Assembly (NCBI GenBank): GCA_030630935.1
Contig: DAOVMD010000103.1
Location: 1 to 8,702, forward strand
Origin: Candidatus Mcinerneyibacteriota bacterium
GTDB taxonomy: Bacteria > AUK180 > JAQVHJ01
Direction: 5' to 3'
Length of the DNA stretch: 8,702 nt
The notes beneath the pieces were generated by a model. That model worked only from the letters and a program-made list of their open reading frames with translations. It was not told the DNA's origin and did no database searches. A program made the position numbers and the translations under genes. The first letter of the stretch is position 1. Each line of letters opens with the position of its first letter. Below, in pieces: positions 1 to 7,044 of the stretch.

Positions 1-937
1 GGCTTCCTTTTTTAAGTTTCTTTTTATAAGTACCTAACTCGATATTTGAAGACATTCGGTAACCTTCAAGTTCTAAGTCTTTCTTATAAGTCTCCTGAAT
101 AGTTCCTGCTGAACTATTGATACTATCAAAACTCATTCTACTTTCAGGCACTTTAATTGTCTTTATCTCATACCGGGTTTTATCCTTATTTATATTATCC
201 GGAAGTTCATTATAGAAAACATTGCTCCCGGAAATTGTATTGAATTGACTAATCTCTCCTTCTACAATTTCAATCGTACCGGTTATAGTTTTCTGGTCAG
301 GTTTCTCTAATCGAAATTCATATTTCCCAACCTTGATATCTTCAATCTTACATGGTGTAATTTTCCCGGTATCTTTATTATCAAGAAACACTGTGTAACC
401 CTCAACTTCTGTAATAAAATAAACCGAACCCTTGGCTTCTTCTAAAATGAAATTATATTTTTTCGGGAAAAGTTTTGCCTCAATTTTTTGGTTTATAGTC
501 TTATACCCAGGCTTAGTTATTGAAACTGTATAAATTTTATTTTTCTTTAAATCACGGATTTTGACCGGAGTTTGATAAGTCAAGTTCCTGCTCTTTATGA
601 ACACAGTTGCATCTTCCGGTTCTGAATAAATATTAAACCCTCCTTTTAAACTACCATAAACAAGAAGAAAAATAAAACTAATAATACAAAATCCAACTAT
701 ACTGAGAACAACTATCGATAATGCCTTAATAACTATATTTGAAGTGCTTTTCCTTGGAGGAGGAGCTGCAGATACTCCGGGAGAAGAAACTTTTTCTTCT
801 GAAGAAGGCGGGGACGGTTGGGACGGTGAAATGGGAGGAGATTCCGGTTTGGTTTTTTGAAGCAACTTTTCTCCGCACTTACCGCAGAAATCGGATTCAT
901 TATTATTTTCAAAACCGCAGATTTTACATTTTTTCAT
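1..937 (-). CDS. Zinc-ribbon / PEGA-domain membrane protein, copy 1 (partial, C-terminus beyond left edge)
   Basis: The function is unknown. The frame is open from the ATG at 937 to the window edge (312 codons seen). Residues 4-21 hold a CxxC...CxxC zinc ribbon (Cys4, 7, 18, 21). A Pro/Ser-rich linker follows (about 30-62), then one transmembrane helix (about 68-92), then two PEGA-like beta repeats (about 100-167 and 170-235). The protein is therefore probably membrane-anchored, with a small cytoplasmic ribbon and an exported beta-rich part; that topology is inferred. It aligns without gaps to the upstream neighbour at 2529-961, at about 77% identity by hand count, so it is a tandem duplicate and its full length is probably near 520 residues. 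I chose the start at 937 because AGGA lies 5 nt before it; ATG 943 is the alternative. It begins 23 nt after its neighbour's stop and is probably the fourth gene of the operon. Confidence 0.9.
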   Translation of the reverse strand, partial: MKKCKICGFENNNESDFCGKCGEKLLQKTKPESPPISPSQPSPPSSEEKVSSPGVSAAPPPRKSTSNIVIKALSIVVLSIVGFCIISFIFLLVYGSLKGGFNIYSEPEDATVFIKSRNLTYQTPVKIRDLKKNKIYTVSITKPGYKTINQKIEAKLFPKKYNFILEEAKGSVYFITEVEGYTVFLDNKDTGKITPCKIEDIKVGKYEFRLEKPDQKTITGTIEIVEGEISQFNTISGSNVFYNELPDNINKDKTRYEIKTIKVPESRMSFDSINSSAGTIQETYKKDLELEGYRMSSNIELGTYKKKLKKGS

Positions 938-2529
938 TTTCATCCTACATTTATCTCCGTTTAGGGATATAATTTTGATGAATACGACTTATACCCATCA
1001 AAAAACACATCGAACAAGTATCCCTCGCTTTTATGTTTCTTACTTTTTTGGGGAATAAAGGGTATTATGTAATGAAATTCTCCTTGACTTCTTGCATCTA
1101 AGATTTCTCTAAAATGACACTTATAATAAAGTGCGTTAGAATTATTAGAAATTTTATCTTTTCTATATATAGTAAATATAAATTCTGAATTGTAAACAGA
1201 AGGTTTCTTTTTAAATATTACATGAACATAATTAACTTCTCCCCATTTTAGATATCTAATTTTTGTACCCTTATATATAATATCGAACTTTTTCATTCTC
1301 AAGGGAGATATTAATATTGGAGTAATACTTTCATTAATTAAAACGTTATTCCAGAATAATTGAATGATTATTTTATATTCATCTTTAATTTTGGTTCTGA
1401 TTTTTATCGACTCTGAAAAGGTCAAAGACTCAGATAATTCTGTAGAAGTTTTTTCAATATTAATTCCCTTTTCTTGTGTTGTAATTAACTGGTTTGTACT
1501 TGAGTGGATAAGGACTATTTTTAACTTACCTTTTAAAGAGAAATCTTCATCCGTTTTTGTTTCTATAATAACATTTCCAATTAAATTAATTCTGCTTCCT
1601 TTTTTAAGTTTCTTAAAATAAGTACCTAACTCGACATTAGAGGACATTCGGTAATCATTATGTTCAAAATCCTTATTATAGATCTCCTGAATATCTCCTT
1701 CTAAATTACTGAAACTATCATAACTCATTCTGCTTTCCGGTACTTTAATTATCTTTATCTCATATCGGGTTTTATTTTTATTTATATTATCAGGAAGTTC
1801 ATTATAGAAAACATTGCTCCCTGAAACAGTATTAAATTGACTAGTCTTGCCTTCTACAATTTCAATCGTACCGGTAATTGTTTTTTGTTCTGGTTTCTCT
1901 AAACGAAATTTATATTTCCCAACCTTGATATCTTCAATCTTACATGGTGTAATTTTCCCTGTGTTTTTATTATCAAGAAAAACAGTGTAACCCTCAACTC
2001 CTGTAACAAAATAGACAGAACCTTTCGCTTCTTCTAAAATAAAATTATATGTTTTCGGAAAAACTGTTGCCTTTATTTTTTGTTTTATAGTCTTATACCC
2101 AGACTTAGTCACTGAAACAGTATAAGTTCTGTTTTTCTTTAAGCCGCGGATTCTTGCAGGAGTTTGATATGTCGGACTCCCCCTGCGAATATACACAGTT
2201 GCGCCTTCGGGTTTTGAATAAATATTAAACCCGCCATCTAAACTCTCATAATAAAGAAGTGAAATAAAACTAATAATACAAAATCCAACTATACTGAGAA
2301 CAACTATTAAGAATACCTTAAGAACTGTATTTGAACCACTTTTCCTTGGAGTGGCAGTTGTAGATACTTCTGGAGATATAACTTTTTCCTGTGCTGGAGG
2401 TGGGGACGGTTGGGACGGTGGAATTGGAGGAGAGCCTTTTTTAGTTTCTTGAATTAATTTTTCTCCGCATTTTCCACAAAAAGCTGACTCATTATCATTT
2501 TCGAAACCACAGATTTTACATTTTTTCAT
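2..2529. repeat. Tandem gene duplication (2-937 matches 1594-2529, offset 1592)
   Basis: The two PEGA genes align base for base at a constant offset of 1592 with no indel over the visible 936 bases. Two stretches are completely identical: 320-367 with 1912-1959 (48 nt, inside the second PEGA repeat) and 670-715 with 2262-2307 (46 nt, the transmembrane helix). Similarity starts in the AGGATGAAAATG leader just upstream of the starts. Divergence is concentrated in the Pro-rich linker and the region around residues 112-120 and 272-292. Confidence 0.92.
961..2529 (-). CDS. Zinc-ribbon / PEGA-domain membrane protein, copy 2 (complete)
   Basis: This is a 522-residue protein of unknown function. It starts with a four-cysteine ribbon (Cys4, 7, 18, 21). 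A Pro-rich linker (about 31-62) leads to one hydrophobic helix (about 68-93). Two PEGA-type repeats follow (about 98-166 and 170-235), with the family's typical 'P.GA.VYI', 'TP..I.GL' and 'G.Y' elements. The remainder (about 240-522) is polar, probably beta-rich, and I do not recognise it. PEGA domains are usually found in surface or envelope-associated proteins; an extracytoplasmic role is inferred. I chose ATG 2529 because GAGG sits 6 nt upstream. Longer starts (2535, 2541, 2544, 2565) are in frame but would extend the overlap with the upstream gene and add a Lys/Met-rich leader that breaks the match to copy 1. It overlaps the upstream stop by 14 nt, suggesting translational coupling. Confidence 0.9.
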   Translation of the reverse strand: MKKCKICGFENDNESAFCGKCGEKLIQETKKGSPPIPPSQPSPPPAQEKVISPEVSTTATPRKSGSNTVLKVFLIVVLSIVGFCIISFISLLYYESLDGGFNIYSKPEGATVYIRRGSPTYQTPARIRGLKKNRTYTVSVTKSGYKTIKQKIKATVFPKTYNFILEEAKGSVYFVTGVEGYTVFLDNKNTGKITPCKIEDIKVGKYKFRLEKPEQKTITGTIEIVEGKTSQFNTVSGSNVFYNELPDNINKNKTRYEIKIIKVPESRMSYDSFSNLEGDIQEIYNKDFEHNDYRMSSNVELGTYFKKLKKGSRINLIGNVIIETKTDEDFSLKGKLKIVLIHSSTNQLITTQEKGINIEKTSTELSESLTFSESIKIRTKIKDEYKIIIQLFWNNVLINESITPILISPLRMKKFDIIYKGTKIRYLKWGEVNYVHVIFKKKPSVYNSEFIFTIYRKDKISNNSNALYYKCHFREILDARSQGEFHYIIPFIPQKSKKHKSEGYLFDVFFDGYKSYSSKLYP

Positions 2530-4258
2530 TTTCATCCTCATCATCTTCTTCTTTTTTATAATCATCTCCCATAATAAACTTTGGATATTTCAGGTATAGA
2601 TATGAAATACCTATCATTGAAAGTCCCACGAGAAATATTCCAAGCCCGATCTGGAGATTTGAATCCAATATATTAGTATCAAAAATTAGTCCCTTTATCA
2701 AAGCAAACAGAATCAGAACAATTCCGGATATCCTCAGGAATGCTTTCTTATAGAATATTCCATACCCCATAAAAATCAAAGCTAATGGGATCATTGAGAG
2801 TGTAGCTCCAAGTTCAAAATCAAATTTTTCAAATGCTGTAATCATTAAAACTAATGTCCCGATATATGTAATTATAATATTTGATTTCTCCCTACTTTTA
2901 AATATCAGAGATAACGCATAAAAGCTCAGCGCAATAAACAGGTTCCCTATCCAATAATGTTCTGAGACTGAATAGGCAGAAAATACCGCAATGGACCCTG
3001 CAAACAATAAGAGAGCACCAAGAAAAGAATCGACCGACCAATCAAAAATATAAATCACTGTAAAATAGCAAATTGGAATTAGTAGAAGTAAAAGTGAGCA
3101 TCTCTTATCAACCCAATCTGTCAGATGAAAAAGCATTAAGAAATAGAAAAACCCATAAAGAAACCGAAAATATACTTCAAATCCTCTCTTTTCATTTTCA
3201 TCCTGTGCATACTTTTTAATTGAAAAAATCCCCATGACAGTAAATAGTACAATATAAACAGCATTTAAAATATCCAGAGAAAGGTGTTCGAGAGATTTTG
3301 TTCCGGCCATTACCATAATAAAAATCATTGTGAAGAAAAGTATTGTTCTCCGTACTTGAATATATGGTTTAAAGCAAATTAAAAGTTCACAGGTAAACGC
3401 GATTATAAAGATTAAAACCATTAATGATGACGGTCCCAAAATAACCGTTGTTATAAAGTAAGCTAAAAAAGTAAAAAAGAAATAGAATGTTGAATATTTA
3501 AAGTTCTTTTCCTTTAATAATTCTGGTAAAAATATCCCAGAAAATAACATTATTACCGGTAATAATGTCTCAGGATTATACTCCAATGTAACTCCGATTG
3601 AAGCGAACGCGACATAAGGAAAAATCGCAGAGAAGTAATCGATTTCCTTGTTTTTCTTCAAGAAAATCCTGATAAGTGTAGATAAAACAGCGATTACAAT
3701 TATAATAGGAAGAACAATGTTAAACGTTAAAATCTCGTCTTTCTCTAAATTCAGGAATATCAAAAATGCCGCAGTTAATCCAAGAGTAAAGAATGAATCC
3801 CGATCCTTAGAAATAAAGGAAATAATAAAAATTATCAACGTAAGGATTCCTGTTAACGTATAAAAAACCTGGTCAGAAATTAAATCAAGAACTAAACATG
3901 ATATTACAGATATAAAAATCACAAGTATGCCGGCAACTTCAAAACCTCTCCCCCAAAAACCATATTTTTTATGCCTTATAATAAGTTCAGCAATTACAAT
4001 TAAGAATACACCGGCAATAAAAATTGAGAATGGAATAATCCACTCCCATTCTTTGAATAGGTATGTCATTATTATTATAGAAGCAATAATAATCCCTACT
4101 AACCCTACATACTTAAGGACATTAACACTGAATGCCCGTTCAAGATTTACTGATTTCGGCTTTGGCTTAGGGACAGATCCCTGCTGAATTGGTTTCCCGC
4201 AAAAATTACAAAATGTATTGCCTTCAGGATTTTCTTTTTTACATTCTGGACATTTCAT
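2516..4258 (-). CDS. Zinc-ribbon polytopic membrane protein, DUF2339-like
   Basis: This is a 580-residue integral membrane protein of unknown function. Cys3, Cys6, Cys17 and Cys20 form an N-terminal zinc ribbon, followed by a basic Pro/Lys linker to about residue 45. From about residue 48 to 557 it is almost continuously hydrophobic, with roughly 18-20 membrane segments. The last segments (about 507-556, 'RISGIVLILFALIKGLIFD' then 'GISYLYLKYPKF') resemble the C-terminal end of DUF2339 predicted membrane proteins; I made this call by eye, so it is moderate. The tail is very acidic (about 569-578). GAGG lies 5 nt before the ATG, which is 14 nt after the lipid kinase stop. The codons for the acidic tail also supply the Shine-Dalgarno and start of the next gene. 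An alternative is a lineage-specific multi-TM family outside DUF2339. Confidence 0.85.
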   Translation of the reverse strand: MKCPECKKENPEGNTFCNFCGKPIQQGSVPKPKPKSVNLERAFSVNVLKYVGLVGIIIASIIIMTYLFKEWEWIIPFSIFIAGVFLIVIAELIIRHKKYGFWGRGFEVAGILVIFISVISCLVLDLISDQVFYTLTGILTLIIFIISFISKDRDSFFTLGLTAAFLIFLNLEKDEILTFNIVLPIIIVIAVLSTLIRIFLKKNKEIDYFSAIFPYVAFASIGVTLEYNPETLLPVIMLFSGIFLPELLKEKNFKYSTFYFFFTFLAYFITTVILGPSSLMVLIFIIAFTCELLICFKPYIQVRRTILFFTMIFIMVMAGTKSLEHLSLDILNAVYIVLFTVMGIFSIKKYAQDENEKRGFEVYFRFLYGFFYFLMLFHLTDWVDKRCSLLLLLIPICYFTVIYIFDWSVDSFLGALLLFAGSIAVFSAYSVSEHYWIGNLFIALSFYALSLIFKSREKSNIIITYIGTLVLMITAFEKFDFELGATLSMIPLALIFMGYGIFYKKAFLRISGIVLILFALIKGLIFDTNILDSNLQIGLGIFLVGLSMIGISYLYLKYPKFIMGDDYKKEEDDEDENEKM

Positions 4259-4272
4259 TTTTTCCTCACTTT

Positions 4273-5178
4273 TTAAACATTACAAAAAACATTAATGCTT
4301 TCTGAAATAAATTTTAATTTAAAATCTCCGCTATTAGTCTCATAATGATCTCCATCTACCTGAATAAATGGAACTGAGTCAGAAAAACTAATCTCAAGCT
4401 CTGAAGCCTGGAATTGAATAAAATCTTTATCCTTCCGTAGAAGTTTTGAATGCATAACCGGTAACAAAGCAATATTTCCCGCTGAAGGCAGCTTGCGTAA
4501 AAAAGTAATTTCAAAGATCTTATCATTTATCTCCGCTTCAGGATATAATCTTATTCCTGCTGAGTATGTTGGAATGTTGGTTACAATTAAATTAATCCCC
4601 TCAAGTACTTCTTCATGACCATCAATTTTTAAATAATATTTATAAGTTTTCAACTGTTTTAATGCCTGAATTATCGGTTTTATAAATGATAACCTTTTTG
4701 GTAGAAGAGATTTCTGGAATTTCTTATAAGAAATCACCTGACCATCTAATCCAAAACCAACATAGTTTACAAAATAATCACTATTAATACGGCACATATC
4801 AATCGTTTTCATCTTTTTAAGTTTAATGATTCTTGAAGCAAATACAGGGTAATTTAACGGAATATTCAGTGAACGGGCCAAATCATTACCTGTTCCCATT
4901 GGAATTATTCCAACAGGTAAATCAAAAATACCTGAAATGGCTAACCCCGAAAACACTTCACTCATTGTACCATCTCCCCCAACAACAATTATACTATCGA
5001 ATTTATCTAATATACTCTTATCAAATTTACTGACAACTTCCTTTATGTGATCCTTATATTCGGAAATAAATAATTCAAATTCAAATCCTTCACGCGTCAG
5101 TAATTTCCTAATCCGTGTAGTATTTTTTAGTTTAGAAAAATCTCCAGCCAATGGATTTATACAAACAAATGCTTTCAT
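4273..5178 (-). CDS. Diacylglycerol kinase-family lipid kinase (YegS/DgkB-like)
   Basis: This is a cytosolic or membrane-associated lipid kinase of 301 residues, the usual length for the family. Such enzymes phosphorylate diacylglycerol or related lipids with ATP, returning them to phospholipid synthesis. Visible motifs are the N-terminal 'NP.AG' (8-12), the GGDGT nucleotide-binding loop (67-71), MGTGND (94-99), GFGLDG (141-146), a 'PEAEINDKIFEI' stretch (213-224) where the family has P.A..DDG.L, and QVDGD (273-277). The 213-224 motif is somewhat degenerate (ND-K for DDG), so the exact substrate is uncertain. The start is ATG 5178, with GGA 5 nt upstream in an AGAAGGA context. It is the first gene after a strong promoter and lies 14 nt before the membrane-protein gene, so the two are probably co-transcribed. 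Family assignment is firm; whether the substrate is diacylglycerol, phosphatidylglycerol or a sphingoid lipid cannot be read from sequence. Confidence 0.93.
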   Translation of the reverse strand: MKAFVCINPLAGDFSKLKNTTRIRKLLTREGFEFELFISEYKDHIKEVVSKFDKSILDKFDSIIVVGGDGTMSEVFSGLAISGIFDLPVGIIPMGTGNDLARSLNIPLNYPVFASRIIKLKKMKTIDMCRINSDYFVNYVGFGLDGQVISYKKFQKSLLPKRLSFIKPIIQALKQLKTYKYYLKIDGHEEVLEGINLIVTNIPTYSAGIRLYPEAEINDKIFEITFLRKLPSAGNIALLPVMHSKLLRKDKDFIQFQASELEISFSDSVPFIQVDGDHYETNSGDFKLKFISESINVFCNV

Positions 5179-5202
5179 TTTATTCCTTCTTAGTAATATG
5201 AT

Positions 5203-5231
5203 ATTTTATCATAACTTAATAATAATGTCAA
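5203..5231 (-). promoter_or_regulatory. Promoter of the lipid kinase / zinc-ribbon / PEGA operon
   Basis: On the minus strand, TTGACA (5231-5226) is followed after exactly 17 nt by TAAAAT (5208-5203). TG one base upstream of the -10 gives an extended -10. Transcription should start near 5196, leaving a leader of about 18 nt that contains AGAAGGA just before ATG 5178. Confidence 0.8.
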
Positions 5232-5240
5232 TATTTAATT

Positions 5241-5274
5241 TTAAAGTGTTAACAAAAACGTTTAAGTGTTTAAC
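5241..5274. repeat. Pair of imperfect direct repeats upstream of the operon promoter
   Basis: TTAAAGTGTTAAC (5241-5253) and TTTAAGTGTTTAAC (5261-5274) share AAGTGTT exactly 20 bp apart, about two helical turns. The nearer copy begins 10 bp upstream of the minus-strand -35. The placement suits a regulator-binding site, but the sequence is AT-rich and grades into other short 'agtta' repeats at 5276-5305, so chance or decay is possible. Confidence 0.4.
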
Positions 5275-5306
5275 CAGTTACGATAGTTAAATAGTTGAAA
5301 TGTTAA

Positions 5307-5320
5307 AGTTTCGCTTCGCT
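5307..5320. repeat. 14-bp intergenic repeat, copy A
   Basis: AGTTTCGCTTCGCT is also found at 8558-8571. It is GC-rich compared with the surrounding DNA. This copy can form alternative short hairpins: TTCGCTC 5315-5321 with GAGCGAA 5341-5347, GTTTCGC 5308-5314 with GCGAAAC 5343-5349, or AAATGTT 5298-5304 with AACATTT 5322-5328. It may belong to a dispersed intergenic repeat family. Confidence 0.55.
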
Positions 5321-5409
5321 CAACATTTATGATTTATGCAGAGCGAAACGATGCTATATGCCTCTTTAAAGTCTCCCCATTTTTTTAAATTAGACTTTCT
5401 AACTTCTAA

Positions 5410-5702
5410 ATCTCTATTATTCCCCTATATTACAAAAGTTATAGGATTTGGAATAGATTTTTTTGGGAAACTTCTGTAAATTTACGCCTTCCGTTTTTTT
5501 CATATGAAGAGATTGTTACCCGAAAACCCATTGTGTATATGTTACAAGGAAATTGCTTGTCTGTGTACACCTTATGCGCAGATAGATATGAACTGAAAAC
5601 GGAATCTTTGAAAGAAAATATTCCTACTTTATTCTATTACATGAAATCGGAGGAAGTAGTATGAGAAAAAATGAGCGGATGGTCGATCTGATTTTTATTT
5701 GA
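5410..5702 (+). pseudogene. Possible decayed gene remnant, weakly LytTR-like
   Basis: A plus-strand frame is open from 5410 to the TGA at 5662-5664 (84 codons) but has no credible start; the first ATG is at 5539, without a Shine-Dalgarno. Its translation contains 'LRLPF' (5482-5496), 'IVYMLQGNCLSVYT' (5530-5571) and 'ELKTESLKE' (5593-5619). These fall in the order seen in LytTR DNA-binding domains (LP..., DIIY.EA.GN...., SLKE). A shift of one base at 5661 continues it as 'MRKNERMVDLIFI' to TGA 5700-5702, reminiscent of the last LytTR strands. The 'F.R.H.S' segment is absent or altered. I infer a frameshifted, truncated relic. The alternative is chance openness or two tiny genes: the second frame has GGAGG 7 nt before its ATG. 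The family resemblance is by eye and weak. Confidence 0.3.
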
Positions 5703-5727
5703 CTATTAATAAATTTCGTGGTATAAT
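5699..5727 (+). promoter_or_regulatory. Promoter of the SGNH hydrolase gene
   Basis: TTGACT (5699-5704), a 17-nt spacer, then the perfect -10 TATAAT (5722-5727) with an extended TG (5719-5720). Transcription should begin near 5734, about 14 nt before ATG 5748. This argues against the upstream TTG 5736 as the start. The TGA of the small frame ending at 5702 lies inside the -35. Confidence 0.8.
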
Positions 5728-5747
5728 TATGAAAATTGGAAATTAAC

Positions 5748-6914
5748 ATGAAAAAGAATCGATTTAATTCTATATTATTCAAATTAATATTTTCAGTTTT
5801 TATTTTCTTCACACTTTTTATCTTCATTGAAATTCTAATTAGGGTGACCGGAATTCCTGGGATATCTGGATCCTGGATAAAATCGGATCCCGATATTGGT
5901 TGGAGAAATATTCCGGAACATCGATATGTCTTTAATAAAGAAAATGACCATCCTATTATCGGTAAAATGAACTCATATGGTTGGAGAGATCATGAATGGC
6001 TCTTAATTAAAACTGAGCAGACCTATAGGGTTGCTGTACTAGGAGACAGTTATATTGAAGCATTTCAAGTTGAGGAAGATAAAACATTCCTAACCATCAC
6101 TGAGAATATCCTATCACAAGGAAGTGGTATCAATTATGAACTCATGAATTTTGGAAGGTCTGGTTTTACCCAAACTGAAGAATATTTAATTATAACAAGT
6201 GACATCGAGAAATTCAATCCCGAAATGTACATTTTGTTTTTCTTACCTTCTAATGATATCAGAGATATTAGTAAGTCAACTGCTCAAGGAATCCGACCAT
6301 TTTACATAGAACCTGGTCATCAAGATGAAAACATTGTTACTCCTTATTTCGATAAGTCTTTTACAAAATCAAATAAATATAAAATCAAGTGTTTTCTAAG
6401 TATATTTCGAAGACATTCTGCTATTATTAACTTTATCGTGGAGCTAATTTTAAAAAGAACAAATATTGTTCAAGCATCTAAAGAACAAAATGAAGAAAAA
6501 CTCCCTCCTTATTTCACTTTAGGAACTGATAATCCTGATCAAAAATGCAAAGATAATTATAATATTAACAAAAAACTGATTTTAAAAATATCCGATTATT
6601 GTAAAGAACATAAAAAACAATTCTTATTAGTTTTAATTGATGATCCATCATATTTACCTGATAACGAAAAGAAATACCTGAAATTAGACCCCTCTTTTTC
6701 TTGGAATTATTTTGAAAATGATCTTCAAAGTTTTTCTATGAGCCATAATATAAATTTCCTTAGTCTTCAAACAATTGCTCGAAAATCTTACCTACAAAAT
6801 AAAATAGAACTACATTGGAGCCATTGGAATTATCAAGGTCATGAATTCGTCGCTCAAAGCTTAGCAAATAAAATCAAAATTATTATCAGTCAAAATTCCA
6901 AAAGTAATAATTAA
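5748..6914 (+). CDS. SGNH/GDSL-type hydrolase with N-terminal membrane anchor
   Basis: The 388-residue product has a hydrophobic helix at about 9-32, followed by an SGNH-fold domain, probably facing the periplasm or outside. Such proteins act as esterases or acyl-transfer enzymes on lipids or polysaccharides; no substrate can be assigned. Blocks seen are 'NS.GWRD.E' (75-83), 'VLGDSY' with the nucleophile Ser101, 'NFGRSGF' (134-140), 'LPSND' (166-170) and the C-terminal 'HWNYQGH' (359-365) with candidate catalytic His359. The Asp normally two or three residues before this His is missing: the positions are Trp357 and His356, and the nearest acid is Glu354. I chose ATG 5748 because the promoter at 5699-5727 predicts transcription from about 5734, with GGA at 5738-5740. 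The TTG at 5736 would leave almost no leader. It has its own promoter and is not in an operon. Confidence 0.85.
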   Translation: MKKNRFNSILFKLIFSVFIFFTLFIFIEILIRVTGIPGISGSWIKSDPDIGWRNIPEHRYVFNKENDHPIIGKMNSYGWRDHEWLLIKTEQTYRVAVLGDSYIEAFQVEEDKTFLTITENILSQGSGINYELMNFGRSGFTQTEEYLIITSDIEKFNPEMYILFFLPSNDIRDISKSTAQGIRPFYIEPGHQDENIVTPYFDKSFTKSNKYKIKCFLSIFRRHSAIINFIVELILKRTNIVQASKEQNEEKLPPYFTLGTDNPDQKCKDNYNINKKLILKISDYCKEHKKQFLLVLIDDPSYLPDNEKKYLKLDPSFSWNYFENDLQSFSMSHNINFLSLQTIARKSYLQNKIELHWSHWNYQGHEFVAQSLANKIKIIISQNSKSNN

Positions 6915-7044
6915 TAAAAATTGTTTCTTCATTCTTGAAATATTACATTTCACTTTTTGCTTATAGTAACATATGCGTAATGACAATTCTTTTGTCTTCG
7001 AAGTAAAGATAAAAACGAAACAAACAAAACAGCCGTTCTCCAGC
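6915..7044. other. Convergent intergenic gap without a convincing terminator
   Basis: These 130 nt separate the SGNH and TPR gene ends. The only fold seen is a 9-bp, almost all A/T stem (6990-6998 with 7006-7014, one G-T pair) with a 7-nt loop and no clear T-tract on either strand. Termination may be Rho-dependent or use a weak signal. Confidence 0.4.

Noticed and set aside
739-972. Plus-strand frame of 77 codons
   Set aside because: It lies antisense to the strongly conserved PEGA copy 1 gene, and copy 2 does not keep the frame as a meaningful product.
2529-2565. Longer start for PEGA copy 2 at ATG 2565
   Set aside because: It adds a Lys/Met-rich leader absent from copy 1, extends the overlap with the upstream gene to 50 nt, and ignores the well-placed GAGG before 2529.
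5276-5305. Short 'agtta/agttg/tgtta' spacing pattern as a CRISPR-like or iteron array
   Set aside because: Units are only 4-5 bp, spacing is irregular (8-9 bp), and AT-rich low complexity explains it.
5736-5747. TTG 5736 as start of the SGNH gene
   Set aside because: The extended -10 promoter at 5719-5727 predicts transcription starting at about 5734, leaving no room for a ribosome site; ATG 5748 has GGA at 5738-5740.
5624-5827. Minus-strand frame of 67 codons across the SGNH promoter
   Set aside because: It overlaps the promoter and the anchor region of the SGNH gene, is antisense to both, and has no ribosome site or recognisable content.
6990-7014. Hairpin as a bidirectional terminator between the convergent genes
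   Set aside because: The stem is nearly all A/T with a G-T pair and has no T-tract after it on either strand.
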